64,000 nucleotides of DNA from Porodaedalea pini (GCA_002794775.1 NBAY01000004.1:1054001-1118000), one strand, 5' to 3'; counted from the first letter of the stretch, positions 46,326 through 58,544 are shown. Notes: a model not told the origin generated them from the letters alone. Numbers and translations are program-made.

Positions 46326-46738
46326 TGTTAGGCGGGAGCCCGGGAGACGACTCGGACTGGGCAGGCCTCGGCTGACTGTTGTCTGGGACGTGCTATACTC
46401 GAGCGTAGACTCAGGACACGCTTACTCAGGCTAGGTCGTCGCGGAGGTAAGAGGATTAATACAAGACTAGACTAATACAAGGGGGATGAGTCTCACCTAG
46501 GTCGTCGCGGAGGTAAGAGGAAAAGCAGAACAAGGAGTTCATGCGATTCCTGAGACCTTATATAGCGACGACCGTGAGACTATATTACCTAACGTTACAT
46601 AGTGAGTGGGAATGGAACGAATGAAGGCAGTGTGGGAATGATTGTGTAAGATGGGTAAATATAATGAAAAGGACGAATATAATAAAGGAAATGGTAAAAA
46701 GGAAAATAAAGGAAAAGATGAAAGTTCAGGTTCTAACA
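46326..46738 (-). repeat. Gypsy 5' LTR
   Basis: 413 bp, identical to 40495-40907 except two transitions, both at CpG sites. Confidence 0.95.
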
Positions 46739-47536
46739 CCGCATCCCCCTTCTGGTATGCTCGAGTGTTAGGGATATATCATGTCGACGCGTATTTAGAT
46801 ACCGATTCCGAGGCTGTCCCGACACGGATCGACTTTCTATGGGTTTGATGGTTCGGTCGTACTGTTGAAGATAGTTTTGGAGACGAAGCCTGCAGGTTGG
46901 AGCGCGTTCGGTTCGTAACGAAGGAGGATGGCTCACCTCCGTTCGGATTCCTTGACCCGGCGTCCGTCGTCCGTGCTGCTCATTTGATTCCAGCCTTTCG
47001 GTATGGTCGCACTAAGCAGCTTCTTGGGCTGAGTCGACTTGCTCGGGTAAAAGAGTCAAACGCTACGGATGACTGGGAATCATTCTATATCAACAGGTGA
47101 GTATAGATCGCATATGATTGAGTCCGTTACCAAACAAAAGTTATGATGCAGGTTCACAGACCGCGATATCTTCATGCATCATCGTGGAGGCGGCATCGGC
47201 CATACGACAGGCTATAACTCGAAGCAGGCAAACAGTGTACCCGCAGGGATGTATGGTAAACTGGGATTGCAAGCCTCACTGGTCACCGACGATGATCCCG
47301 AGACGGAGGCGTCGGTCGATGTAGACGCTCTATTTCATCGACTCGAAATTGAGCTTGAAGGCGATAATAGTGTCGAAGGTGACAGGGAAGACGGCGAGAT
47401 TGAAGATGATGAAGAACCTGAGAATGACGATGGCTCAGAGGCAGAAGAATTTGACTACGGCAGCGATGTTGATGTTGATGAGGATGAGGATGGCAGTCAA
47501 GAGGACATCGCATATAACGTCGGAGAGCTGGATTAA

Positions 47537-50500
47537 TTAGATTGAGGCTTGTTTAGCCATGTACATAACATTGTTTCTTTTGTAGTCGAACCGAAGCTTT
47601 GTTATGGATTGGTTCAGTGAGTTTCAGAAGTCCTTCTCTCTCCATTTCCCTCGTCATTAACATTTTGTGTAGTTGCGATGCTGCTGTACACGCGAAGGAA
47701 TGATATCGTCATTGAGATGGCATGCCTCCAGAGCAAGTCAGGAAGATCAGCGAGCTCGAAGGTGCCTGTCCAGACTTCGAAGGGACTGTCAACCGGTCCA
47801 GAGAGCTGGTCGTGCAGCTTCAGGCATATGTCGAGCTTCCCTTGGCTTATTTGTCGAAGCACGCCTACGTGGGGATGTCCACGACGAGGACGATGACGAT
47901 GAGGAGGACGTCGCCACCAGTGGCGGATTGGTAGAGCGAGAACCGTCAGCAGTTGTCCTTCATCGCTTTACGAGTCTACTCATGATATGATACTGGCTGG
48001 TTTTACTCTTCTGCAGAGCCCCGTGGTTCATGAGAAGTTGAAGTACATTCTGACGCAAATCACCCAGTCCTTCCTTGAGCAGGTGCGTAGTCTACCGTCA
48101 TAGTTTCTCAACCTGCCGTGCAGTCCGCTGACTGGATACACTCGCATCTATATGCAGTACCACATACCGGCGCCTTTATCCGCTGAGGCCTTCGTAATGC
48201 CAGGTATGTACCGTTTAATGCTTCTCAAGCACAGCATCACTTATGCAAGGAACAGACCTTTTGGGGGTGTTAGAAGAAGGAGAGATCTTCTTTCGTTGTT
48301 CAAAGGCTATCAGCGATCCTACTGTTTCGATTGATCCCCATACATACTTAGGATCGGTACTCGTAAGCTGCTCTATTCTATCCGGCGTCTCTTGGGTCTG
48401 ATTATCTACCTAAAGGTGAGCCGCAACCCAACGAGAGTCACCTCTGATATATGGAAGGTAGGAAGACAATTTCAGAAGGTTCTTCCTAGGTGAAGGGTGT
48501 TAGTCACGACCAACTACTTTCGTACACGGATGTCATTAATATTCAAGTTCTCGATAAAAAGAAAGCGAGCATTAGAAACTGAGCACGGTTGTATCATCGC
48601 AGGAGTTGTTACTCCAGAAGCTTCATTCAATGGATGAAAAAGTGCTTACGCTCCTTTGCAAGACCTTACTTCAGCTATAGAACTAGCAGTGATGCAACTT
48701 CATTTTGGCCTCCGAAGTTGATCGTATTTGAGGCAAGTCTGTATATGCAATATTTGTTATTTCTTCCTGATCTGTTTCCCTATTTTCCAATCTGCTTGCG
48801 ATTCGATCGAGTTGCTGGAGCGATAAGGACACAAGCGGGCTTCAATAGAGTGATTGGGCATGAGATGGATCGATAGACGTACCACGAACGACTTAGAGAC
48901 GACCTCGCCGCTTTCCGCTCCCTCAAACGATCCGTTGTATTTGTTTATGCTTGCTTGCAGCTTTACGAGACTCACGCGTGCCGGGATCCTCGTCTTTCTG
49001 CTAGTAGAGGTTAGTGCCACTGAAAGATAACACTAGAATTCGTAACTCGTACCTTAGCAGCGGCGGCATGATCTTTCGAAGTCATTACAGTTTTTGAGAT
49101 ATCAAGGTTTTTTTTCTTCGGTCCCCGCATCACGGATTGAAGCTTGATCTGGCCCATGCTGATGCTAAACTTGATGTGATGTTTTGGCGGTAGTGGCAGT
49201 TTAGACCGTGGACAGGCTTGAAGCTCTCGTGATGAATCCGGTGAGCTTCAATGCTTCTCCGTGGAAATGTGCAATATTCATTTTTATTTATTTTCCAGGC
49301 ATTTTGTCCCGCACATCCTTCAGCACCTCAGTCCACGCTATACTGCACACTTCCAGACGAAAGACCTCTACCGCTTCCTGACGTATGAAGCATCGACATC
49401 CCTTAACGTCTTCCTCTCCAGTCTCGTCGCTCAACGCCTACCTTGTGAGTCTTCATGGATGGAATCAGTGTGGCTGACTCGGAATAAGCCTTTCTTTTCT
49501 CAGTGTCTACATCTGGGTACAGGTGCGACGGCAAGCGAGAAGAAAATGAGGACGGGGTTGCTATCTACATCCAGAATGGCGTTTCTAGCGCAAAGACTCT
49601 ATCACTCTAGCAAATCGCACTCGACTAGATATCTTGGGTGATGTATTTCCTAGACTCCGTGTGAATTACCGAGGGCATTGGGCATTTTCGCGGATGGTGC
49701 ACGAATGTCTTAGCAGATGTAAGAACGCCTCCGTATGTTATCCTCCTCATCTGATGGGTATCGAGCTCAATACTTGACTTTAAGATGCTTTCGAAATCCT
49801 TGCCCACATTCTTTAGTCAAAAAGTCAGTTGGCCAACTTCACGGGCTTCAAAACGATCTTCAAATTCCTAAGTCTGACCTTCCGCAATCTAGCATGGTTA
49901 TTATATTCTGCTCTTACTAAGCACTTAGCCGTCCACAAGGGTGGCGATCCAACAGATGCACCTCGACCATCTCAAGACGCTATTCAAGATAAGTAAACGT
50001 TGTACATTCAACTCAAAGCAGCAGATACTAAAATTCGGAGTGATGCGCAGTGCCACGGTGGTGCGCAGAATTCTCTTCGTCCCACAAACAAATTAGTACA
50101 CCCCAGACATTGTCGTGCAGCTCGTATCGACGCTCAAGAGCGCGGTGCAGGCATGCTTCTCTTTGGATGACACCATTAAGCCTATTGTGTCCTATCTGGT
50201 CGCGAATCTTCATGAAGATATCCGCTCCCTTTTGTGATCAAGATGCTTTACTGAACAGAATTAATCTCATCTTAGATAGCCCCTTAGGCGCTTTCGCCGC
50301 GTTCTGTCTTCTCCTAGGTAGACAAGGCTCATGTCCACGACAAAGCAGAGCTAGTGCTTGCTAGTTGCTTTGCTTTCTATTTTGTCAGCGGGGAATCATC
50401 GTGCAAGATTTCTGCCGCGTTGCCCTTGCCTCGCATATGCCTAATACTACTAGAGGACAGGCCATCCTCGACTGCCGCTATCCAGATCTTGACTATCGTT

Positions 50501-50935
50501 GGCCTTGCTTTTACTCCTCATTTGTTCACAAGCTCGAGCTTGTCAGTGGCTGGATTATGTTGAAGGGGACGTTACCCCGGGCCGACCTTTGGAACAGCGA
50601 AGTTCAGCGCAGTGTCTTTGTTATATTATTTGGTCGTGTCGGCGAAAGCAGCGACACACGGACAGTCCGGCGCAGTCCTTCTGTTGCCCGTCCACACATA
50701 GTTCCGTCGATTCTCGCAGCCTTGGAACGCGGTCTTTCACTGGTCGCGCTCGATTATTTGAAAAGGAAGTGACTAGTAAGCGCCTTCAACCCAATCTTTA
50801 CAATTGACTGATTCGATCCAATGCGCCTACAGTTGCAGAAGCTTCTGTCGAATCGCTTCTCGACGGACTGATGGGCCTACATTCCAACTCACCCACCTCT
50901 GGCGCTGTGTTTCAGGCTGAGCTAATACTAGTAGG
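47537..50935 (+). pseudogene. Decayed multi-exon gene, identity unknown
   Basis: Short coding-like blocks separated by intron-like gaps, with stops and frame changes. Examples are MPPEQVRKISELEGACPDFE and YVELPLAYLSKHAYV (about 47720-47880), VVHEKLKYILTQITQSFLEQ (about 48025-48080), [19 protein letters not shown] (about 49300), [20 protein letters not shown] (about 49625-49690), DIVVQLVSTLKSAVQACFS (about 50108) and VHKLELVSGWIMLKGTLPRA (about 50525). All lie on the plus strand and in order, so they look like remains of one large helical protein. I could not name it; a BEACH/neurobeachin-type N-terminus crossed my mind but is not supported. Confidence 0.45.
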
Positions 50936-51488
50936 CGGAATTACGTTCGTATTTTTAATAAGATAATTCCTCTTGTCATGGCTTTGATGCTCAATACCGT
51001 CATGAGCAGCTCGCAAAAGCAGGAGGTGCGTTTCATCTTCGGACCGGGCTCTTTTTTTCGATGTATGTGTTCTTTTGTTAGATGTTGACTGTCTTTCAGG
51101 AAGTGAAGACTTTGCTGAGAGTCTGTGGACGAAGCCGCTTCTCCAGCGACTGAAAGTGTGCGACCGGCTTCCCAGCATCTGTCTGATGGATCTTGATGAT
51201 CGACTTGACTGTCCGACGCGGTTGCGCTGCGGGTGAACCATCACGGCGGCTAAGACATCATTTCGGGCGATATAGATGGACTCCCCCATTCTATGCGCCT
51301 CGTGTGTATGAAAGTGTTTATTAGGGTGAGGAGTCTGACACTGCCTCCATATTTTTTTTTCTCTCTATCTAATTACTCTCGCCTCTTACAATATTTAACC
51401 TGCACTCCCCATTTCCTCCGTCAAATTCCCCAGAACTCTCAATGCTCTCAATCGCTAGCTTTGAATTTCATTACCTCTTCACTTTATA
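50936..51488. other. Upstream region of the DUF6698 gene
   Basis: No gene supported. Pyrimidine-rich DNA at about 51340-51480 precedes the start codon at 51489. Confidence 0.4.
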
Positions 51489-53038
51489 ATGTCTACCTCT
51501 CAGAATCTGCGAACGTCGCAAACCCCTTCGCTAGCCATCACACTGCCAGTTGGGAGCACAACAAATAAGCGCAAGCGTCTGATTGAAGACGAAGTGACCA
51601 GGACTGGAAGGAAGAAGCCATGTGTTCTTTCCACTGTTCTCCATCACAGACTTGCATGGCTTCTTTCTGTATTCTGGCTCACTAACAAGGTCTGCAGCGA
51701 GAAGCTGAACAAGTTCGTCTCAATTGGACGTCAATTCGGGTGCACACAGGCCACTTGGTCCAGCCCTTCATTTGTCTTGACCATCGGGCTTGAGCATGAA
51801 GATATTGAGGAGAGCCAGTACAGCGAGGACGGCGATGAAATTAGGGAATGGTCTTCCAAGTCAGTTTTTTTCTTTTTTTTTCTTTCCGTCACTAAATGTG
51901 CATTTATCATTTTTTACAAGGGAAAAGCGTGCGATCAGTAACTACAAGGCCCTCATGACTGCCAACCCATTGCTGAGCAAGGATATTGGTGATGTGGAGG
52001 ATGACGAGCTCACCAGTATTGCGCATAGCGTAAGTGTTCACATTTTTATCTTTTTAAATGTTGTCGTCTCACTCTTTAAATTCTAAGCTGCGCCAGGGTC
52101 AATGCCTTGCGCGCTCTGATGATACCTCAACCCTCAAGCCCCTTGTGATAACATGGGTAAAGTACCCTGAGGGCGTGTCTTGCCCCAGCCTCACCCAGAA
52201 ACATGGGCGCGGCTTCAACAACCCAGCAATCGCGCGCTTGCTGGCACCCGTTGAAGCCTTCCCTCTTAGTGACGAGTGAGTGCTTCTCTTTCTGCATTGA
52301 CCATTAAGTAACTCTTACTTCTTTAAGGTACTTTGACAAATTGAGAGATGGTACCGCAACCGTGACAGATGATGAGGGTTTTGTACGCCTTATTGATGGG
52401 ACTGACTTCCGCTTCTTTATGTACGCTAAAGGTATGTATGATCCTCTGGACCCTCTTAAGGGCTTCTTAAAAGGTGAGCTAGTGGTAAAGGTACGTTTGT
52501 TTGTCTTGTTCCAAGAAATCTATAACTGACATTTGTGCTTTAGTCGTTCAAAGCTGTCTTCCTTAGCCCATCCTCTGTGGATTGGGATGACGAATTGGGC
52601 ACTTCATCAAATGCAAAGCGCCATGGCAATGCGCAGCTCCACAACATGATGAAAGTCACCCCTGGTTCTCTCGCATACATTACGGCACAGGTATATATTT
52701 ATTGTTATTATTTAAATCTAATAATTAATCTTTCTTTGAAAGACTTACTTCGCCTTGAGCTCAAAGCAGACCTTCTCTCCCTCATGCACTCCCGATGTCA
52801 GTCAGATGTATGAGTCAATCTACACCTTTTTTGAGTCTGACGTGCCAGTCATGAAGGCTTATGCCACAGAACTCCTGGATTGGTGGAACCGGTAAGTTGT
52901 ACGCCATAACCTTGCAGAAATAGTCAGCTAACTTCATTATTTAGTGTTATATTCCCTGGTGCTGCTCATGAATCAGGCCAACATGCAAAGGGCTCAGTAC
53001 GCCGCCTGGAGGCCCGCTTTCGCTTCCTAGCCGCTTAA
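51489..53038 (+). CDS. DUF6698 domain protein, intact
   Basis: Seven exons (51489-51859, 51921-52029, 52088-52275, 52328-52490, 52544-52690, 52743-52891, 52945-53038) join in phase to 406 residues. The order of blocks is that of the basidiomycete DUF6698 family as I remember it: ARSDDTSTLKPLVITWV, HGRGFNNPAIARLLAP, FRFFMYAKGMYDPLDPLKGF, LKGELVVK|SFKAVFLSPSSV, NAQLHNMMKVTPGSLAYI, TYFALSSKQTF, TELLDWWNR|VIFPG. Function of the family is unknown; members are typically multi-copy. Unlike the fragment at 17901-18436 no stop is present. No terminal repeats were seen around it, but an AT-rich tract with a tandem duplication follows directly. Confidence 0.8.
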
Positions 53039-53713
53039 TTTTTGTCTTTAAATGCCGCATAATTAGTCTGATATTAGTATAGCCGTCTAATTTTATATGT
53101 GCTTCTGCACCGCATTTATATCCCGTGACAACAATCAAATGACGTGGAAAAAAATGAAATGCCAATCTAATTTCACACTTGCACTCCTTTGCCAAGTCTG
53201 AGATCCCATTATCATTACATGTAAGCTTTAAGAATAATTATGGCACTTATAATTTCAGCATGCCTTGTATTTCTTGTAACTTTGGGCGGCACTTATATTT
53301 GCTTGTCCTCTTCGCTAAGCCTGACATACATTATCATTACATGCAAGCTTTAAGAATAATTATGGCACTTATAATTTCAGCATGCCTTGTATTTCTTGTA
53401 ACTTTGGGCGGCACTTATATTCACTTGTCCTCTTTCGCCATTCATTGTGCTGACTGGTAAGTACCCACAATCCTTACGATGACATGCAATCTCTACATTT
53501 GAGTGTCAGTAATCACGTGGATTGTGATTACTGACAAGTGCCGACATCTTACTTGAAGTATTGTGAGATTTGACAATTATTACGAGCCTTGTAAGAAGCG
53601 CCGACCTGTGAAATGGCGTGCAATATCACCCACAAGGCTTACATATAATTTACATGTTTCATTTCTTATAATTAAATGTATGCAAATGTAATATTTGTCT
53701 CATTTTCGTGATG
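53039..53713. repeat. AT-rich tract with 122-bp tandem duplication
   Basis: CATTATCATTACATG(T/C)AAGC begins at 53207 and again at 53329, period 122 bp, with about 115 bp nearly identical after each. The rest is AT-rich with words shared with the other AT-rich tails. No gene. Confidence 0.8.
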
Positions 53714-53923
53714 TAGACGAGCAGAAAAGTGGGACAAAGCTATAGATTAGGGGCGAGAGTGCCCGTCCTTATATACAGTACAATTGAATAGTTTACTACA
53801 AAAAGTATAGTGAGCATATGGTGCATAGTCATATGCATATAGTCGGAGTTCTGGAAGTCGGTCATGTGACCAGTGACAGATATTTGCTCAGGCAAGTATC
53901 CGTCAGTTATTTATAGTTCAACA
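53714..53923 (-). repeat. Copia 3' LTR
   Basis: 210 bp, direct repeat of 58596-58807 with one CpG-type transition and a 2-bp deletion. Confidence 0.9.
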
Positions 53924-53930
53924 CTCCCCT

Positions 53931-56900
53931 TCAAGCGCGTGTTAGTTTAAGTTGTTCTACAAAGCGCTTGAGTAAAGTTACAGGTAATGCTTTAGTAAGT
54001 AAGTCTGCTATGTTATGTTCAGTGGGAATGTATTTAACAGCAATAGTTCCTTTATCAATGTGATCTCTAAAGAAATCTTTTCGTATGTCAATATGTTTAG
54101 TTCTTTGAGAATATTTACGCTCAGGATCAGTTGCCATAGTAATAATGGCTTGATTATCAGTAAAGATTGTAGTAGGTGTAAACGAAGCCTGCAGAACCTC
54201 ATTCACAAGTCTTTTTAGCCAAATAGCCTCCTGAGTCACATAAGCTAGTGCAATAAGTTCAGCTTCAGCTATGGCTAATGATACTAAAGTTTGTCTCTTG
54301 CTTGACCATGATGTTATTGAATTGCCAAGTTTAAAGAAGTATCCGGATATGGCTTTATGCCCTTCAGTTGTCATTCCATCAGAGTCAGTGTATCCAGTAA
54401 GTTGAGTATTTTCAGTTCCGCCGAGTATGAGCCAATAGTCCTTAGTTGAGTGTAAGTATTGAAAACATTGTTTTGCGGCATCAAAATGTTTAATACCAGG
54501 GTTAGTTAAATATCTCGCAAGTATTCCACATGTATAGGCAATATCTGGCCTGGTACAGTCTGCTGCATATCGCAGTGCTCCAACCATGTTCATATAAGGT
54601 ACCTTTTCCATGTAAGTAAGTTCTTCATCATCGGCTGGTGTGTCATCAGTTGATAATTGTCTCCCTGGCTCCATAGGAGAATTCTTTAGTTTAGCATTTT
54701 CTAAGTTATAGCGTTTGATAATAGTTTCAATATAATTTTGTTGTTTTAACGCTATAGTTTTAGTTTGACGGTTACATTTGATTTCAATTCCAAGTAACCA
54801 ATGAATTTCATTTCCATCAGTGTAAGTAACTTCGTTTCCAATTTGAGTTTTTAGTTCAGTTAATAGTTTAGTTGATTTCGCAGCTATTGTAATGTCATTG
54901 ACATGTACAAATAATACAAGTATAGTTTTGTTATTTTCTGTTTTGAAAAAGACTGTGTTGTCATTATCTGATCTAGTTAGTCCTATTTTGGTTAAGATTG
55001 ACATTAGTTTCTTGTACCAACGTCTTCCTGCTTGTTTTAATCCATATAGTGCTTTCTTTAATTTTAGTATTTGTCCAGGTTTTAAGTCAGGTAATAGTTT
55101 ATTATATCCTGGTGGTGGTTTGATGTAAATTTCTTCACCGTCTTCTAGTTCGCCATACAAGTAGGCTGATTTGATATCTATTTGATGTATTTCATAGTCA
55201 TTAGTTGCTGCCCAGGAAAGTATAGTTCGCACAGTACTGAGTCATGCTACTGGTGCAAATAGGTCATCTGAGTAAAAATCAATTCCTTCTTGTTGCGCAT
55301 ATCCTTGCACAACTAGTCTTGCTTTGTATTTGTCAATTCGGCCATCGGCTAACCGTTTAGTTTTGTAAACAAATCTAGTGCCAATGATATTTGCATTAGT
55401 AGGTGGGTAAACGTATTCCCAAGTTTGTCTTTCTTTTAATGTTTCAATTTCATCTTTCATGGCTTTAGCCCATCTAAGTGCATCTGGTCGCTTAATTGCT
55501 TGTTGAAAAGTGATGGGGTCGCCAAGTTGTTCATTATTGAATTCATTGAATTCAGTTAAGTAAATAGCGAGGTTAAGTTCTTCAGTATAGTCGAGTCCTC
55601 TAGAACGTTTAGTTGGTTTTCTTTGTCGCTCTGATTTTCTTGGTTCAGTAGGTTCAGTAGGATTGTTTTGGTTGTTTTCTAGTGGGGTATCAGTTTGCTC
55701 CCCTTCAATTTGAGAAGGTGCGACTTCGAGAAATTGGACATTTCTTTCAACAGTTATTTTCTGATCATGATAAATTCTATGTCCTTTACTTTCTTCATCC
55801 CAACATAGCCATCGGCCGTAGGATCCTTTAGGAGTTAGTTTATTAGTATTTTCTTCTCTGAAAATGACATGAGTGCCAAATTCATGTAAGTTATCAAAAA
55901 TATAAGCTTTATTAAATCGCTTAAAGTATGGAGAGATAAAGTTAATTGCCGCTTTAGGTGTTCTATTATGTATAAAGGTTGAGTAGTTAACGGCTTCTCC
56001 CCAGAGCTTGTCCGGTAATTTATGTCCTAGTAAGTTTGATCTAACTTGATTTAGTATTGTTTGATGAGTTCGCTCAGCTACACCATTTTGTTGTGGAGTA
56101 TCATGTACAGTTAGTTTTCGCACAGTTCCTTGACTGTCTAAAAAGAGTTGAAAGTCATTTGATAAAAAGACAGTATCATTGTCAGATTGAAGTATTTTGA
56201 TTTTAATTCCATACTGAGTTGATAATAAAGTAGCCCATTTGATGTAAGCAGTATAACCATCCACTTTAGTTTTAAGTAAACTCATTTGGACCTATCTGGT
56301 ACAGTCATCGACTAAAGTTAACAAATATTTAAAATTTCCAATAGCAGTTGTCGGCGCAGGTCCCCAAATATCCATATGAAAATGATCGCCAAAATTTTTA
56401 GCTAATTCAGAAGTTTGAGTTTTGGGTATAACATTTCTTTTAATATTTGCTTCAACACAAACACGACATTGAGTTTCAGTTGAGTCAGTAATTTTGTAAT
56501 GAATTGATTCAGGATGATTCTTAAGTAGCCATTTGAGGTAAGTATAACTTAAGTGTCCGAGTTTCTTATGAAGTTCAAACAAAGTAATTGATTTCACAGT
56601 GCTCATTTGATAATGTTTTAATATAGAGTACAGGTTATTTTTACATTGAATTTGACTGCATATTTCACCGCTAGGTGCCTTTATTGTACACAAATTTCCT
56701 TTATAAATAAATTCATATCCTTCTGCGCAAAGTTTAGACTGGCTAAGTAGCGTCATGTGCATTTCTTTAGCATAATAGACATCTTTAATAGTAATGGTGC
56801 TTACAGTATCACCATTTGGGATCTCAACAGTTAAAATCCCTATAGTTGAAGTAATAAAAGTTTGTGAGTTAGTGGTTATAACAGAGATTGGGTCAGTTTG

Positions 56901-58544
56901 TTTAACATTAGTAAGTCGGTTGAAATAAGGAGTTAAGTGAAGAGTGGCGCCAGAATCAATAATATCCATAGTATGATAAAGTTTATTAGCATAATTTTCT
57001 TTTAAGTAAATGGCTGTGGCGCTTACATGATTCGCCTCAAAGTTTTCAATAGCATCCATGTAGTGATCGTCGCGTAAGAAGTTGAAAAGTGCAGATTCAT
57101 TGTCGAACTGCATAGTGATGTCATCGGTTATTTCAGTTATCGTCGCAGTGAATGGTGGCGTCTGCGGGAAGTTGGGCATTTCAACATTTGTCGCTTGGTG
57201 TGCTTGGGCGACTGCAGTGGAAGTGGAAGCGGTCGCAGGTACGTTTGCCACATTCAACATGCTGGCCTGATGTGAGTGGGCAGTGGTCGGAGGTTTCGTG
57301 TGCTCCTGAATCCCTTTCTTCGCCATAGCATCTTTAGTCTTCTGAGTCCACGGCTGAGGGCAGTTAGGTGATTGATGCCCGTAGTTATTGCAGTTATAAC
57401 ATTTAACAAAGGGATTAGAGTTCCCTGAGTTTGAGTTTGAGTTATCGGAGTTATTTGAGTATCCTCCGTGGCCGCGACCTCGGCCTCTGTAAGTTCCAAA
57501 TCGGCCACGGCCTCGGCCGCGACCTCGAGTGTGTCCGCCTCGCCCTCTAAAGTAGGGGTGAGTAGCCTTGCTTTGGTAAGGGTGCACGGCGGCGATTGGG
57601 TTCCTTCGAGTATTCGCCGCGCTCCAGTTTGCAAAGGCTTGACGAGTTTCTTGAATAAGTCGGTTCGGAGTAAGTACAAGATCTTCATGGTCGTCGTTAT
57701 TTTTGTTATACTCGTTCACGGCGTTTATTTGAAGTTCAAGTTGAGTTATGACATATTTATATTGCGGTGGTATCGCTGTGGTTATTGCTGCCAAGTAAGT
57801 TGAGTCGGCTGGCTGTTTTCCATGAGCGCAAAGTTCGGCGTGGCATCGTTCGAGTTCGTCCAAAGTTTTGTCAAGTTGAGACACATGGTCTCAGACATTA
57901 AATAACGCTCCTTCATTTAACGTGTTAGTTACTGTAGTTTGAATATCATAACGCGCCTTTAGTTGTTTTAGTAGGACATGTACTTGAGTTACGCCTAAGT
58001 AGTTGCCGAGTATTTTATCGGGGATGTTTTTGATGACACCCGCATAAATGGCGTTCGCAATGACATTTTCTTCTGGACTGGATGGTCCTGCCTCCATAAG
58101 AGTTGGGTGGCCAGTGGCGTTAATAGCCTGGAAGATGCGGAATATCCAGAGTTTCCAGTTTTTGACACCGTCAAGTGGTTCGATGCCGTCAAATAGTTTG
58201 ATTATTTCGCCTGCTTTAAGTGCTGACATTATTGGTGATTCGCGGCGGGGAATGCGCTGAGTGCAAGTAGGAGGCACTGTAGTAGGATCAGTTAGTTCGC
58301 CTTCTGATGATTCAGTAGGTGGAGTAATGCGCTCTGGTATTGGCGGTAGTGTTTCAAAGTCGCGCTCAAGTTGCGCTGGTGTGGCAGTAGATATGGGTGG
58401 AGTAGGAGTTTGAGTAGTGCCGCTAGTAGTTGCAGCTAGTTGTTCAGCCTGTGTTTGTGCACGAGTGCGAGGATAAGTGCTAGTAGTTGGTTTAGGAGTA
58501 GTTGGTAGTGGTGGTGTTGGTGAATGAGGAGGACGGTCTGACAT
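53931..58544 (-). pseudogene. Copia gag-pol polyprotein with three stops
   Basis: A single frame of 1538 codons from MSDRPPHSPTPP (58544). Domains: gag, CCHC knuckle (CYNCNNYGHQSPNCP), aspartic protease (IDSGATLHLTPYF), pre-integrase (LHKKLGHLSYTYLKWLL), integrase (HFHMDIWGPAP ... QNGVAERTHQTILNQV), reverse transcriptase (ARLVVQGYAQQEGIDF; YEIHQIDIKSAYLYGEL; LYGLKQAGRRWYKKL) and RNase H (YTDSDGMTTEGHKAISGYF; TKHIDIRKDFFRD). Stops: TGA 57891-57893 (LFNV-stop-DHV) and TGA 55242-55244 (APVA-stop-LSTVRT), both at expected Arg, and TAG 56292-56294 (DDCTR-stop-VQM). The usual YVDD catalytic box reads HVND (LFVHVNDITI), which should abolish RT activity. No frameshifts. Confidence 0.9.

Larger units (their letters stand above)
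40495..46738 (-). mobile_element. Ty3/Gypsy chromodomain LTR retrotransposon
   Basis: 6244 bp bounded by two 413-bp LTRs (TGTTAG...CTAACA) and a 5-bp target duplication CCGCA (40490-40494 and 46739-46743). Coding strand is minus: gag (45750-44533), then pol with protease, reverse transcriptase, RNase H, integrase and a C-terminal chromodomain. The LTRs differ at only two positions (40582/46413 and 40588/46419), so insertion is recent. A 575-bp leader separates the 5' LTR from gag. No standard tRNA primer site was recognised. Confidence 0.95.
37016..47536 (+). pseudogene. Plavaka-type (CACTA) transposase gene split by a Gypsy element
   Basis: Ten exons fit: 37016-37216, 37266-38363, 38425-38654, 38706-38958, 39013-39182, 39230-39332, 39396-39812, 39863-40183, 40237-40494 joined in frame to 46744-47096, and 47152-47536, totalling 1263 codons. 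The N-terminus is zinc-finger-like (YICQGDSCTKSY ... CHERVCEH). The core has LWPAYLQFGNQSKY, IVVLCGDGVKRHLYPRIFTY, SADYPEKVLLATIK, CPRCLVQTKD, VDVLHEWEVGIW; late segments FWYARVLGIYH, FGFLDPASVVRAAHLIP, then an acidic tail. These match the Plavaka group as I know it. Defects: the 6.24-kb LTR element after codon GCA at 40494 and TGA at 46846-46848, where FLWV-stop-WFGR calls for Arg. The intron after 40183 uses a GC donor (GAG|GCAAGC). Confidence 0.85.

Noticed and set aside
37016..47536. Terminal inverted repeats of the Plavaka element
   Set aside because: Searched by eye on both sides for CACTA-type ends; none convincing, so only the gene is annotated.
47600..50935. Assigning the decayed gene to the BEACH/neurobeachin family
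   Set aside because: Only a vague resemblance in helical blocks; no BEACH or PH domain text is visible.
43220..57893. UGA read-through or recoding as Arg in transposons
   Set aside because: Host genes here stop at UGA normally (H3, for example), and the CpG transition explains the pattern more simply.
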